Of a stretch of 40,679 nucleotides of DNA, positions 7,074-15,377 are shown one piece after another (the first letter of the stretch is position 1; each line of letters opens with the position of its first letter). Below the pieces are notes generated by a model. The model saw only the letters and a program-made list of their open reading frames with translations. It made no database searches and was not told the DNA's origin. The position numbers and the translations under genes are program-made. Origin of the DNA: Endomicrobiales bacterium (GTDB lineage Bacteria; Elusimicrobiota; Endomicrobiia; Endomicrobiales; JALOBY01); contig JALOBY010000014.1 of the NCBI GenBank assembly GCA_023228045.1, forward strand, positions 1 to 40,679, read 5' to 3'.

Positions 7074-8129
7074 CTACTTTATTGGCTTTAACGAATGCCC
7101 TATTGAGTAATCAATGTATTTACCAGCCGCTTTTGCCATAGCTTCATTGCAATTTACACAAGCACCTGCCGGCTCATTTATACACCGTTTATTTGGATAT
7201 ATTTCATAAAGTACTTTGTATTCATCTTTTGTAAAATTTGGCATTATTACATTCGCACCAACTTTTAATGCGTCTATTCTGTAATCCCTATCAAGAGAAC
7301 CTAACGCGGTTGTTGCTGGAATATGAGAATTTTTTGTGACAATTCTTGTAAGCGCGACAACTTTTAATACATCTTCTGCTTTGCCAGATGGTTCATTAGC
7401 AAGGGGTGTTTGATTGTGTGCGATAAAAGGTCCTATGCCCATCATATCAAAGTTTTGTTCTCCAAAAAAAATAATATCTTTGGCAATGCTTTTAACAGTT
7501 TGACCCTTTAGCCCCACCATTATTCCAGAACCAACCTGATAACCAAGGTCTCTTAAATCTTTCAGGCAACGCAAGCGGTTACTTAAAAGCATTCCATCAT
7601 GCAAGGAGTTATATAAAAACTCATCAGTACTCTCAATTCTAAGCAAGTACCTTTGAACACCAGCATTTTTCCAAAGCTTGTAATCTTCTTTTGAACGCTC
7701 ACCGCATGAAAGCGTTATGGCAATGTCATACTTTTGCATTATTTGCTCAACTATTTTAGCGATTTCATTTACCGATATAGCAGGGTCTTCACCAGATTGC
7801 AAAACAACCGTTCGTACGCCTTTAGAATAAATGTGATCAACACACTTTAAAATTTCTTCTTGGCTCATTCTATAACGGTTAACATTTAAATTGTTGCGAT
7901 TTAAGCCGCAATAGTGACAAGCATTTTTACAATAATTTGAAAACTCAATTATGCCGCGCAGTAGAACACCTTTGCCAACAAACTCATCGCATACTTTTTG
8001 CGAAAATGCGTATAAATCTTCAAGCCCTTGTCCTTGCTCTAATGTAAGCAAAAACTCAACATCTTCTATAGACGGTATTTTTGCGTTAAATACCCTTTGC
8101 AAAGTTTTTTGAACCACTTCATTTGCCAT
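7074..8129 (-). CDS. hydE: [FeFe]-hydrogenase maturase HydE (radical SAM)
   Basis: 351 residues from ATG 8129. HydE is a radical SAM enzyme that acts on the HydG-made iron-cysteine synthon during construction of the H-cluster. The radical SAM motif is C67-X3-C71-X2-C74 (CKNACHYCGL). The optional second cluster site near the C-terminus, C-X7-C-X2-C (CINEPAGACVNC), is also present. The start at MANEVVQ is chosen because AGGAAAG sits five bases before it. A longer frame from a TTG at 8171 begins inside a mobile element (8153-8318) and is unlikely to be used. The gene follows aspA, with the element filling most of the gap. Confidence 0.96.
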   Translation of the reverse strand: MANEVVQKTLQRVFNAKIPSIEDVEFLLTLEQGQGLEDLYAFSQKVCDEFVGKGVLLRGIIEFSNYCKNACHYCGLNRNNLNVNRYRMSQEEILKCVDHIYSKGVRTVVLQSGEDPAISVNEIAKIVEQIMQKYDIAITLSCGERSKEDYKLWKNAGVQRYLLRIESTDEFLYNSLHDGMLLSNRLRCLKDLRDLGYQVGSGIMVGLKGQTVKSIAKDIIFFGEQNFDMMGIGPFIAHNQTPLANEPSGKAEDVLKVVALTRIVTKNSHIPATTALGSLDRDYRIDALKVGANVIMPNFTKDEYKVLYEIYPNKRCINEPAGACVNCNEAMAKAAGKYIDYSIGHSLKPIK

Positions 8130-8152
8130 TATCTTTCCTGTAACCAAATGAA

Positions 8153-8318
8153 TTAAACTCGAATTTTGCAATAGGATTTGGAATTCGTCAAAAGATACGG
8201 GACATTTTTATCCGCAAAATCCTTGCCAATGGAATTACCATTAGCTGCAGTTTTTGCTTCAAAACTGCCTCCGTCTCTTTCGCCTCGGTTCTCAAACCTA
8301 TTGCAAAGTCCGTGTTAA
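8153..8318 (-). mobile_element. TTAA-flanked 162-bp inverted-repeat element, copy A
   Basis: The unit is bounded by TTAA at 8153-8156 and 8315-8318. Its terminal inverted repeats fit TTAAACCCG-N-ATTTTRCAATAGG with a few mismatches. It aligns along its whole length, in opposite orientation, with copy B (20681-20846). Both are exactly 166 bases including the two target sites. It has no gene of its own. It provides the TAG stop of aspA (8298-8300) and a TTG that falsely extends hydE. Confidence 0.85.
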
Positions 8319-9662
8319 ATTTTCCGAAGAAAGCACCTGTTCAACAACTTCTTTGCCAAGATGTTTTTCTATAACAGCTATAACATCTTTTTTTTCATTG
8401 CTTGCTTCATTTATTATCTCTTCTATTTTTTTATAACCGAGCAATGGCAAAAATGCATTAACTACACCCGGGCTTTTATATAAAAGCTCTTTACATACCC
8501 GTTCATCTGCTCTGATATCTTTAATATGTTCGCAAAGTAATTTATTTGCATTTAGCAGCAAATTAACAGATTCCAACATAGCAAATGCAATTAAAGGCAT
8601 ATATTCGTTTATCTGTAAAGTACCGTTAGAAACGGCATCAAATATAAGTACATCATTTGCTTTTACTTTTAAGGCGCACCCAATTACCGCTTCAAGGGCA
8701 ACAGGGTTAACCTTACCCGGCATTATTGAAGAGCCAGCCTGCAAAGGTTTAAGGTGAAGTTCGCCAAGCATAGCTAAAAGGCGCAGGTCTTTTGACACCT
8801 TAATTAAACTTGCAGCATTTGCCTTTAAGATACCCGACACCTCCACAAAAACATCGTTGTTTGCGGTTTGGTCAAGCAGGTTTTCACCTCTTGCAAGGCC
8901 AAACCCACTGAGTTTTCGCAGTTCCTCAATAACCAAAAACACATATTTGCGCGGTGCGCCCAATGCAGTGCCCACGGCCGTTCCGCCTATATTTACTAAT
9001 CTAAGGCGCTCCTCGCACTTAAAAACACGCCAGCGGTCTCTGCTAAATGCTTCAGCAAAAGCACCAAACTCCGCGCCTAATGTTATAGGCACGGCATCTT
9101 GCATTTGAGTGCGGCCAATTTTAACTATGCTGCTAAACTCTTTTTCTTTTTTTTGAAGTTCACCCTGCAAAGAGGCAATTTCACTACTCAATTCTCTTAT
9201 GCAGTTTATTGCCGCAATTTTTAATGCAGTTGGAAAAACATCGTTTGTTGACTGATGCATATTTACGGTTTCAATTGGGTCTATTATTTTATAACTGCCT
9301 TTTTTTTCACCAAGCAGTTCAAGCGCGCGATTTGCAATAACTTCATTCATGTTCATATTTATAGAAGTACCCGCACCACCTTGCAAGGCATCAAGAATGA
9401 ATGCGTAATTCAAAGTCCCATTTATTATTTCATCACAGGCAGTTAAAATAGCTTGTGCTTTTTTTTCTTCAATATAGCCAAGTTTAAAGTTTGAAAGCAT
9501 ACACGCTTTTTTAACAAGTGCCAATGCGCTAATTAATCTGGGTGATATTTTATAACCGCTTAAGTTGAAATTAGCTAATGCCCTCTGGGTATGTATGCCC
9601 CAAAGTGCGCTTTCATCAATTTCCATTTCACCAAGTAAATCTTTTTCTATGCGTTTAGCCAT
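8298..9662 (-). CDS. aspA: Aspartate ammonia-lyase (aspartase)
   Basis: 454 residues, slightly short. The enzyme splits aspartate into fumarate and ammonia. The fumarase/aspartase superfamily signature GSSIMPGKVNPV is present, with GRTQMQDAVP and QSTNDVFPTA. The N-terminus DLLGEMEIDESALWGIHTQR is typical. The last six residues (LTRTLQ) and the TAG stop are encoded by inserted element copy A; relatives continue past the NL/NM of the ENL motif with a short tail. An aspartase inside [FeFe]-hydrogenase maturation clusters is a known arrangement, and the likely link is ammonia for the azadithiolate bridge. It is 12 bases downstream of the TM1266-like gene. Confidence 0.95.
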   Translation of the reverse strand: MAKRIEKDLLGEMEIDESALWGIHTQRALANFNLSGYKISPRLISALALVKKACMLSNFKLGYIEEKKAQAILTACDEIINGTLNYAFILDALQGGAGTSINMNMNEVIANRALELLGEKKGSYKIIDPIETVNMHQSTNDVFPTALKIAAINCIRELSSEIASLQGELQKKEKEFSSIVKIGRTQMQDAVPITLGAEFGAFAEAFSRDRWRVFKCEERLRLVNIGGTAVGTALGAPRKYVFLVIEELRKLSGFGLARGENLLDQTANNDVFVEVSGILKANAASLIKVSKDLRLLAMLGELHLKPLQAGSSIMPGKVNPVALEAVIGCALKVKANDVLIFDAVSNGTLQINEYMPLIAFAMLESVNLLLNANKLLCEHIKDIRADERVCKELLYKSPGVVNAFLPLLGYKKIEEIINEASNEKKDVIAVIEKHLGKEVVEQVLSSENLTRTLQ

Positions 9663-9674
9663 TTTTATACCTTT

Positions 9675-9923
9675 TTATACTTTACTGAGAGCCGATTTAA
9701 CGGAAACATTTTCAATTTGCCCAAGTTTTCCGGTTAACGCTCCGAGTTCATCGTTTGTTGCATCAACAATTAGTGTTATTACACTACAGTGCTTTTCTTT
9801 ATAAGGTACACCTGTGCGAGCAACAATTAGTTCACCAAACTCACTTAACACATCATTTACAAAATGCGCACTTTTTTGCCTGCTCTCAATAACGATTCCA
9901 ACAAAACCTAATCTTTTGTTCAT
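9675..9923 (-). CDS. TM1266-family iron-only hydrogenase system regulator (putative)
   Basis: 82 residues with an ACT/NikR-like small fold: LGFVGIVIESRQKSAHFVN...EFGELIVARTGVPY...HCSVITLIVDATNDELGALTGKLGQI. This matches the TM1266-type proteins regularly found with hydE, hydF and hydG and named as putative regulators; no DNA-binding segment is visible and no mechanism is proven. AAAGGAG precedes the ATG. It is the first gene of the maturation series and is followed at once by aspA, so the pair is surely cotranscribed. Confidence 0.88.
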   Translation of the reverse strand: MNKRLGFVGIVIESRQKSAHFVNDVLSEFGELIVARTGVPYKEKHCSVITLIVDATNDELGALTGKLGQIENVSVKSALSKV

Positions 9924-10126
9924 AAAGCACTCCTTTAAATTTTTAGCTTCACCATCGCCTCTTTGGCTAACCCGCCTTTAGCGAAGTCAGCCCCCTTGGG
10001 CAGACAATGAACGAGCATTTTTATGGAGCTTTCGGCGAGGGCATGTCCTTGAGCGTCGTGGTCAAGGATGTCTAAGCCCGATTTTAACTTGCCATCTCGG
10101 GCGAGCAAAACTGGGCAATTCAGTGT

Positions 10127-10200
10127 CATTGCGAGGGCTTCAGCCCGTGGCAATCTAATAGTTAAGGTGAGATTGCTTCACCCCTTCGGGTTTCGCAATG
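10127..10200. repeat. Dispersed palindromic repeat, family A, copy 4
   Basis: Bounded by CATTGCGA and TCGCAATG, in the same orientation as the unit at 124-192. The left arm here carries GGGCTTCAGCCC instead of GCGAAGCGC, showing that hairpin tips are exchanged between copies. Confidence 0.8.
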
Positions 10201-10378
10201 ACAGTAAAAACCAAGATCCCCCGCCAAAGGCGGTGAGGTAGAATAGCCCCGCGACTTAGTCTGAATTTACAATTGTAGACTTGCTCAAAAAAACTAGATT
10301 CCCGCTTACTATCCGCGGGAATGACCATCCTTCGCGGAATGCTACGGAATGGCGAACCTTACTACAAAAAATAAAAAG

Positions 10379-10410
10379 CCCGTCTATGCCAAACTTTAGG
10401 CAAAGACGGG
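10379..10410 (-). terminator. Terminator of the hydrogenase structural operon
   Basis: A 12-base stem, CCCGTCTTTGCC/GGCATAGACGGG on the minus strand with one mismatch and an eight-base loop, is followed by CTTTTTATTTTTTG. It lies about 110 bases after the hydA stop. The plus strand also ends in a T-rich run, so it may work both ways. Confidence 0.85.
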
Positions 10411-10520
10411 TTTTATTAAAAGTTTATAAAATTTTCACAATTGAAATATGAAAATATATTTTAATAAATCCCTTTGGGTCAGAAAAAATCCTTGCCTTAG
10501 GATATTATAGTTATGCCAGC

Positions 10521-12269
10521 TTACTTTCTGTAAATAGGCCTTGCTTTATACTCAGTATGAAATAACTTTTTTGCTTTTTCGCTTAATGGCTTATCAAGAA
10601 ACTCTTTATAAAGCTGCTGAACGAAGGGGTTTTGATGCGAACACCTTAGTTCTTTGCTTCTATCATCTTTATATATTCCTTCGGCTCTTTTTGTTCTAAA
10701 CTCATCGGTTACGCCATAGGGTTGTCCCCCGCCCCCAACACAACCACCAAGGCATGCCATAACTTCAATAAAGTCATATGGCCGTTCTTGATTATTTTTC
10801 TTTGCTTCTCTAACTTTATTTAGCACATACTCAACATTACCAAGGCCATGAGCAACAGCAATGCGCACCTTTTTGCCACCAACTTCAACAACACCTTCTT
10901 TTACACCTTTAAGACCACGCACTTCATTAAATTCTATTTTTGTTTTTGCATCCGGCCCGCTTAGTATAGCATCCACAGTTCTCAATGCCGCTTCAAGCAC
11001 ACCACCGGTATTTCCAAAAATAACCCCGGCTCCTGCGTAATCACCAAGCATATGGTCCGGTTCTTCATCAGGCAAGTGTTCAAAATCAATACCTGCCTGT
11101 TTTATCATTCTTGCAAGCTCACGGGTGGTAAGAACTGTGTCAATGTCTTGATGGCCGGAAGCAAACATATCTGTAGAACGAGTTATTTCGTATTTTTTTG
11201 ATGTACAAGGCATTATTGAAACCATAGCAATTTTTGCAGGGTCAACCTTTGCTTTTTGCGCATAGTATGTTTTGGCAAGCACGCCAACAATTTGGTGTGG
11301 TGATTTACAAGAAGAGAAATTGCCGAGCATATCAGGGAAGAACTTTTCCATATGGTCAACCCACGATGGGCAGCAAGTTGTAATAAGAGGCAGTTCCGAT
11401 TTACCATGAATGAAGCGTTCAATAAACTCACTACCCTCTTCCATAATTGTAACATCTGCGCCGAAGCTTGTGTCAAACACTGCCTTAAAGCCAAGCCGTC
11501 TTAAAAGAGCGTAAATTTTGCCGGTTAGCACAGTACCCGAACCAAGCCCGAATGCTTCGCCAATGGCAACACGCACAGCCGGGGCAATTTGAGCTACACA
11601 AAACTTTTCCGGGTCTTGCAAAACCTGCCAAACTTTAGCGGTGTCGTCTTTTTCAACTATTGCCCCGGTTGGACAATGGTTTGAGCATTGACCGCAACGC
11701 ACACAGGGCGAGTCGGCTAAGCGAATATCGCCGGCAGGAGAAATTCTCGTATCAATGCCTCGTTCTAAAAATGACAATGCCCAAACATTTTGCATATCTT
11801 GGCATACTTCAATGCACCTGCCACAAAGAATACATTTTGGCGGCTCAAGCACTATTGTTCCGGTTGAATCATCAATCGGCAAATCACGTAAACTTTTTTG
11901 AAATGATTCCTTTCTTATTCCAAAATCCGCAGTTAAGCGCTGCAATTCGCAATCGTTATTTCTGCCACAGGTAAGACAACTGTCTGGGTGCCTGGAAAGT
12001 ATAAGCTCAAGAACAGTTTTTCTTATTTCAACAATTTCGGGGTCTTGAGTGGTTACATCCATATTTTCTTCAATTGGTGTGCAACAAGCACGAACCATTT
12101 TTGAAGAACCTTTAACTTTTACAACACAAATACCGCAAGCAGCAGATGGTGGCAGGTCTGGGTGCTTGCAAAGAGTTGGTATTTTTACAAACACTTTTTT
12201 TGCCGCATCTAATATTGTTGTGCCTTGCTCTACTGAAACTTTTTTACCGTTTATAATAGCTTTTATCAT
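10521..12269 (-). CDS. hydA: [FeFe]-hydrogenase catalytic subunit HydA (trimeric, NAD-linked type)
   Basis: 582 residues. The N-terminal [2Fe-2S] domain (CGICVVKVKG region) is followed by a His-ligated cluster (HPDSCLTCGRNNDCELQ) and a two-[4Fe-4S] ferredoxin domain (CILCGRCIEVC, CVRCGQCSNHCP). The H-domain has all three signatures: TTCCPSW, MPCTSKKYE and MACLGGCVGGGGQP, giving the four cysteines that hold the H-cluster. A short small-subunit-like tail follows. It makes H2 from NADH and reduced ferredoxin together with HydB and HydC. It starts 11 bases after hydB, with AGAGG upstream, and needs HydE, HydF and HydG encoded next to it. Confidence 0.97.
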   Translation of the reverse strand: MIKAIINGKKVSVEQGTTILDAAKKVFVKIPTLCKHPDLPPSAACGICVVKVKGSSKMVRACCTPIEENMDVTTQDPEIVEIRKTVLELILSRHPDSCLTCGRNNDCELQRLTADFGIRKESFQKSLRDLPIDDSTGTIVLEPPKCILCGRCIEVCQDMQNVWALSFLERGIDTRISPAGDIRLADSPCVRCGQCSNHCPTGAIVEKDDTAKVWQVLQDPEKFCVAQIAPAVRVAIGEAFGLGSGTVLTGKIYALLRRLGFKAVFDTSFGADVTIMEEGSEFIERFIHGKSELPLITTCCPSWVDHMEKFFPDMLGNFSSCKSPHQIVGVLAKTYYAQKAKVDPAKIAMVSIMPCTSKKYEITRSTDMFASGHQDIDTVLTTRELARMIKQAGIDFEHLPDEEPDHMLGDYAGAGVIFGNTGGVLEAALRTVDAILSGPDAKTKIEFNEVRGLKGVKEGVVEVGGKKVRIAVAHGLGNVEYVLNKVREAKKNNQERPYDFIEVMACLGGCVGGGGQPYGVTDEFRTKRAEGIYKDDRSKELRCSHQNPFVQQLYKEFLDKPLSEKAKKLFHTEYKARPIYRK

Positions 12270-12280
12270 ATAAAGCCTCT

Positions 12281-14026
12281 TTATTGTTTTGAAATCGCAT
12301 CAAATTTGCAAACTTCCATACACTTGCCGCATTTTATACACTTTTCTAAATCAACATAAAAACCTTTTTCCCTGTTACCGCCAATGGCATTTACAGGACA
12401 GTTAATAAAACACAAACGGCACCGTTTACACTTGTTTTGCATTATGCTGTAAGTAACCAAACTTTTACATTTGTGTGCCGGGCACATCTTATTAATTATA
12501 TGCTCTTTATATTCATCTTCAAAATAGTTCAGTGTGGAAAGTACCGGGTTTGGCGCGCTTTGCCCAAGACCGCAGAGTGAAGCCTTTTGCATTGCAACAC
12601 CTATTCTTTTTAACTTTGCAATATCGTCTATTTTACCCTCGCCATTTGAAATTTTTTGCAATATATTTTGTATTTGGAAGCCGCCAATTCTGCATGGCGC
12701 GCACTTGCCGCACGACTCATCAACGCAAAACTGAAGGTAAAATTTTGCAATATCAACCATGCAATCATCTTCGTCCATAACTATCATACCACCGGAACCC
12801 ATAATAGAACCAAGCTTTACAAGGTTTTCATAACTTACGGGCGTATCAAAAAACTTCTCAGGTATTACTCCGCCTGAAGGCCCGCCGGTTTGAATAGCTT
12901 TTATTTTTTTGCCGGAATAACTGCCACCGCAAATATCAAAAACAATTTCCCTCAATGTTGTGCCCATCGGCACTTCTACAAGGCCTGAGTTTTTAACTTT
13001 TCCGGTTACCGCAAAAACTTTTGTGCCTTTTGATTCGTTTGTGCCAATGCCTGAAAACCACAAGCCACCCTTTGAAATTACAAAAGCAATAGTTGCAAGT
13101 GTTTCAACATTATTAATTACGGTTGGTTTATTCCAAAGGCCTTTAACCGATGGGTATGGCGGCCTTGGGCGTGGGGTTCCCCTTCTTCCTTCTATAGAAG
13201 CTATAAGAGCTGTTTCCTCGCCACAAACGAAAGCCCCGGCTCCAAGACGAATTTCTAAATCAAAACTAAAATTAGTTCCAAAAATATTTTTACCCAAATA
13301 GCCATTTGCTTTTGCCTGCTCTATGGCCATTTGCACTCTTTCAATAGCAAGCGGATATTCGGCACGAATGTAAACAAAACCCTTTGAAGCACCAATGGTA
13401 AAACCACCAATTATCATGCCTTCAATAACTGCATGCGGGTCGCCCTCAAGAACACTTCTGTCCATATACGCACCCGGGTCGCCTTCATCACCATTGCATA
13501 TAATATATTTTTGATCCGACTCTATTTCTCTTGCAAACTCCCATTTTTTCCATGTGGGATAGCCTGCACCGCCTCTGCCACGCAAGCCAGCAGTTTTAAG
13601 CTCTTCAATTACCTGTTTTGGAGTGGAAGCTTTTACCACTTTGCCAAGTGCTTCATAACCGCCATTTGCAATATACTCTTCAATGCTTTCAGGGTTAATA
13701 ACACCGCAATTTTTAAGCACAAGGCGTAACTGCTTTGGTTCATCTTTATAAAGCAAGTCATTTATAATCTTGCTTTGTTTTATTGTAATTTCAATTATTT
13801 TTTTGACATCGTCTTCAGTAATATTCGCATACACAATATTATCAGGGAAAACCTTTGCTATAACACCCTTGTTATAAATGCCTGCATCGGCAATGCGTAA
13901 AACCTGAACATCTTCTTGCAAGTTATCTTGTCGCAATAGGTCTAAAAATTTGGTGTAAATATCGCGTGTTTTATCTATTTGTTTATTGGCACTGGTATCT
14001 TTTAGAAATATAAATTTTTTATCCAT
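12281..14026 (-). CDS. hydB: NADH-binding flavoprotein subunit HydB (NuoF-like)
   Basis: 581 residues. The N-terminal 100 residues are a thioredoxin-like part that has lost its usual cluster cysteines. The NuoF core has the NADH/FMN signatures GLRGRGGAGYPTWKKW, CNGDEGDPGAYMDR and the [4Fe-4S] site ESCGKCAPCRIG. The C-terminus adds a two-[4Fe-4S] ferredoxin domain (CKRCRLCFINCP, CIKCGKCMEVCK). HydB is where NADH or NAD enters and where electron bifurcation is thought to occur. It is flanked by hydA and the small [2Fe-2S] gene with spacings of 11 and 5 bases. Confidence 0.96.
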   Translation of the reverse strand: MDKKFIFLKDTSANKQIDKTRDIYTKFLDLLRQDNLQEDVQVLRIADAGIYNKGVIAKVFPDNIVYANITEDDVKKIIEITIKQSKIINDLLYKDEPKQLRLVLKNCGVINPESIEEYIANGGYEALGKVVKASTPKQVIEELKTAGLRGRGGAGYPTWKKWEFAREIESDQKYIICNGDEGDPGAYMDRSVLEGDPHAVIEGMIIGGFTIGASKGFVYIRAEYPLAIERVQMAIEQAKANGYLGKNIFGTNFSFDLEIRLGAGAFVCGEETALIASIEGRRGTPRPRPPYPSVKGLWNKPTVINNVETLATIAFVISKGGLWFSGIGTNESKGTKVFAVTGKVKNSGLVEVPMGTTLREIVFDICGGSYSGKKIKAIQTGGPSGGVIPEKFFDTPVSYENLVKLGSIMGSGGMIVMDEDDCMVDIAKFYLQFCVDESCGKCAPCRIGGFQIQNILQKISNGEGKIDDIAKLKRIGVAMQKASLCGLGQSAPNPVLSTLNYFEDEYKEHIINKMCPAHKCKSLVTYSIMQNKCKRCRLCFINCPVNAIGGNREKGFYVDLEKCIKCGKCMEVCKFDAISKQ

Positions 14027-14031
14027 TGTAA

Positions 14032-14361
14032 TTACCTTTTTGCCCGAAGGTCGTAAATATTGTCGTTAACAAGCATCTTGCCGCAAACATGTTTGTCTAT
14101 TATTTTAACAACGATTTCTTTATCAACTTTTCCGTAAATAACGCTTGGCATACCGCTAATGCTAACTTCAATGTTTGGCTCGCAGTAGCACATACCAAGG
14201 CAGCCGCATTTTTTTATTTCAATTTGCAAGTTTCTTTTTTTTACTTCTTCAAGCAAAGTTGCGTAAACTTCATCTGCTTTTGCAGCTATGCCACAGGTGC
14301 TCATACCAACTTTTATCCAATCTCCTTTTGGGGTAGTTAGAGCTTTTTCGTTTTTAACCAT
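14032..14361 (-). CDS. Thioredoxin-like [2Fe-2S] ferredoxin (HndB-like)
   Basis: 109 residues. A thioredoxin-like [2Fe-2S] fold with ligands in STCGIAAKADEV (one Cys visible) and KKCGCLGMCYCEP. Such proteins are found as an extra small subunit in multimeric NAD(P)-linked [FeFe]-hydrogenases (HndB type) and may shuttle electrons between flavin and the hydrogenase. GAGGAG precedes the ATG, and there is one base between the hydC stop and this gene's start region, so it is in the same operon. Confidence 0.88.
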   Translation of the reverse strand: MVKNEKALTTPKGDWIKVGMSTCGIAAKADEVYATLLEEVKKRNLQIEIKKCGCLGMCYCEPNIEVSISGMPSVIYGKVDKEIVVKIIDKHVCGKMLVNDNIYDLRAKR

Positions 14362-14362
14362 T

Positions 14363-14833
14363 TTACTGCTCCTCGTTGTATTTAGAGAGAATTTCCGTAA
14401 TTTCGTTCTTTTTTACTTTGCCATATACATGCCCATCTATCATCATTACAGGTGCAAGGCCGCAACAGCCAAGACAGCGCACTATATCCAATGTAAACAT
14501 ACCATCTTTTGTTGTCTCACCCTCTTCAATTTGAAGTACGGTTTTTACTTCATCAAAAATTTGCGACGCACCTCTTAAGTAACATGCTGTGCCCATACAA
14601 ACAGATATTTTATGTTTACCCGGCGCTTCAAGTTTAAAGTAATTGTAAAAAGTTATAACTTCGTAAATTCTTGCAAGAGGAATGTTTAAAAGTGAGGATA
14701 TATAAAGTGATACACTCCTTGGCACATAACCATAATGATCTTGAATTTCATGCAAAATCATAATTAGGTTTCCATCTTTGCCCCTCCACCGTTTAATTAT
14801 GGGCTCGATGGTGCTTATTAAATTGCTCTCCAT
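14363..14833 (-). CDS. hydC: NuoE-like [2Fe-2S] subunit HydC
   Basis: 156 residues, normal for NuoE/HoxE proteins. The thioredoxin-like [2Fe-2S] domain has ligands in CMGTACYLRG (C-X4-C) and CLGCCGLAP (C-X3-C). The N-terminal helical part includes ILHEIQDHYGYVPRS. HydC passes electrons between HydB and HydA in the trimeric hydrogenase. It is the first gene of the operon hydC, [2Fe-2S] protein, hydB, hydA. GGAG lies eight bases upstream of the ATG, and a Rex-type operator is 31 bases upstream. Confidence 0.96.
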   Translation of the reverse strand: MESNLISTIEPIIKRWRGKDGNLIMILHEIQDHYGYVPRSVSLYISSLLNIPLARIYEVITFYNYFKLEAPGKHKISVCMGTACYLRGASQIFDEVKTVLQIEEGETTKDGMFTLDIVRCLGCCGLAPVMMIDGHVYGKVKKNEITEILSKYNEEQ

Positions 14834-14863
14834 TTTATTACTCCAAAAATAGAATCAAATACT

Positions 14864-14881
14864 TTGTGATTTATTTCACAA
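14864..14881 (-). promoter_or_regulatory. Candidate Rex operator upstream of hydC
   Basis: On the minus strand the 18 bases read TTGTGA-N6-TCACAA, a perfect inverted repeat with an AT-only centre. This is the form bound by the NADH-sensing repressor Rex. It lies between the start of hydC and the AT-rich promoter region farther upstream, where a bound repressor would block transcription. No rex gene is in the window. Confidence 0.7.
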
Positions 14882-15063
14882 TGTTTAGAACAACAAAATA
14901 AAAATAACTATATACTTAATAAAATAAATGTTTGCTTAAAAAACAGGATTGTTTTGCGACGCTGCAAGACAACTCTTAAAATGCAACGCAATTATAATAA
15001 AAATTCTATAAAAAAACAAATGAGTAATTACAACGCTCAATTTTGAAATTCTTATGACTTTTT

Positions 15064-15372
15064 TTACATCAAACCAGGTATTTTCATACCACCAGTAATT
15101 TTTTTACCCTCTTGCGCCATTAACTCCTGCGCTTTTTTGCTCGCCTGCTGAACTGCTGAAAGCACACTTCTCTCAATTTTTTCAATCGATGCACCTGTTA
15201 ACTCCGGTAAAAGTTTTATCTCAGTAAACTCGCCCTTGCCATTGGCTTTTACCCTGACAGAACTTGTTTCCACTTCAACAACCTGCGACTTTAAATTTTT
15301 TTCCATCTCGGCAAGCTTGCTTCTCATTGCCATTGCTTCTTTTGCCATTTTAAACATATCCATAGGTGCCAC
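15064..15372 (-). CDS. YbaB/EbfC-family nucleoid-associated protein
   Basis: 102 residues, family length. The pattern DMFKMAKEAMAMRSKLAEMEKNL, then VEVETSSVRVKANGKGEFTEIKL, then a long C-terminal helix and EGKKITGGMKIPGLM is typical. These small dimeric proteins bind DNA and are usually next to recR or dnaX; here neither is near. GGAGGTG precedes the ATG. It follows the PC4-like gene after five bases, so the two DNA-binding proteins are cotranscribed. Confidence 0.93.
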   Translation of the reverse strand: MAPMDMFKMAKEAMAMRSKLAEMEKNLKSQVVEVETSSVRVKANGKGEFTEIKLLPELTGASIEKIERSVLSAVQQASKKAQELMAQEGKKITGGMKIPGLM

Positions 15373-15377
15373 CTCCG

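Larger units (their letters stand above)
9924..10520. repeat. Repeat-filled spacer between hydA and the maturation genes
   Basis: No gene is seen; open frames here are repeat-derived. In order: GC-rich pieces (about 9965-10010), a copy of the 5196-5250 repeat with a 24-base insert (9998-10080), a GGGCGAGCAAAA piece, family A unit 10127-10200, a CCGCCAAAGGCGGTGAGG piece ending in GAATAGCCCCGCGACT (10210-10256), a decayed GGAATGACC unit (about 10290-10355), and the hydA terminator. Confidence 0.75.

Noticed and set aside
8130..8171. Extended HydE N-terminus from TTG 8171
   Set aside because: The extension begins in the inserted element, while ATG 8129 has a good ribosome-binding site.
9935..10153. 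72-residue open frame upstream of the TM1266-like gene
   Set aside because: It lies entirely in repeat sequence and is matched in another frame by repeat 5196-5250; it has no protein-like pattern.
124..10200. CRISPR array in the repeat-rich left third
   Set aside because: The repeats are palindromic units of uneven length with irregular kilobase spacing and no regular spacers; no cas genes are seen.
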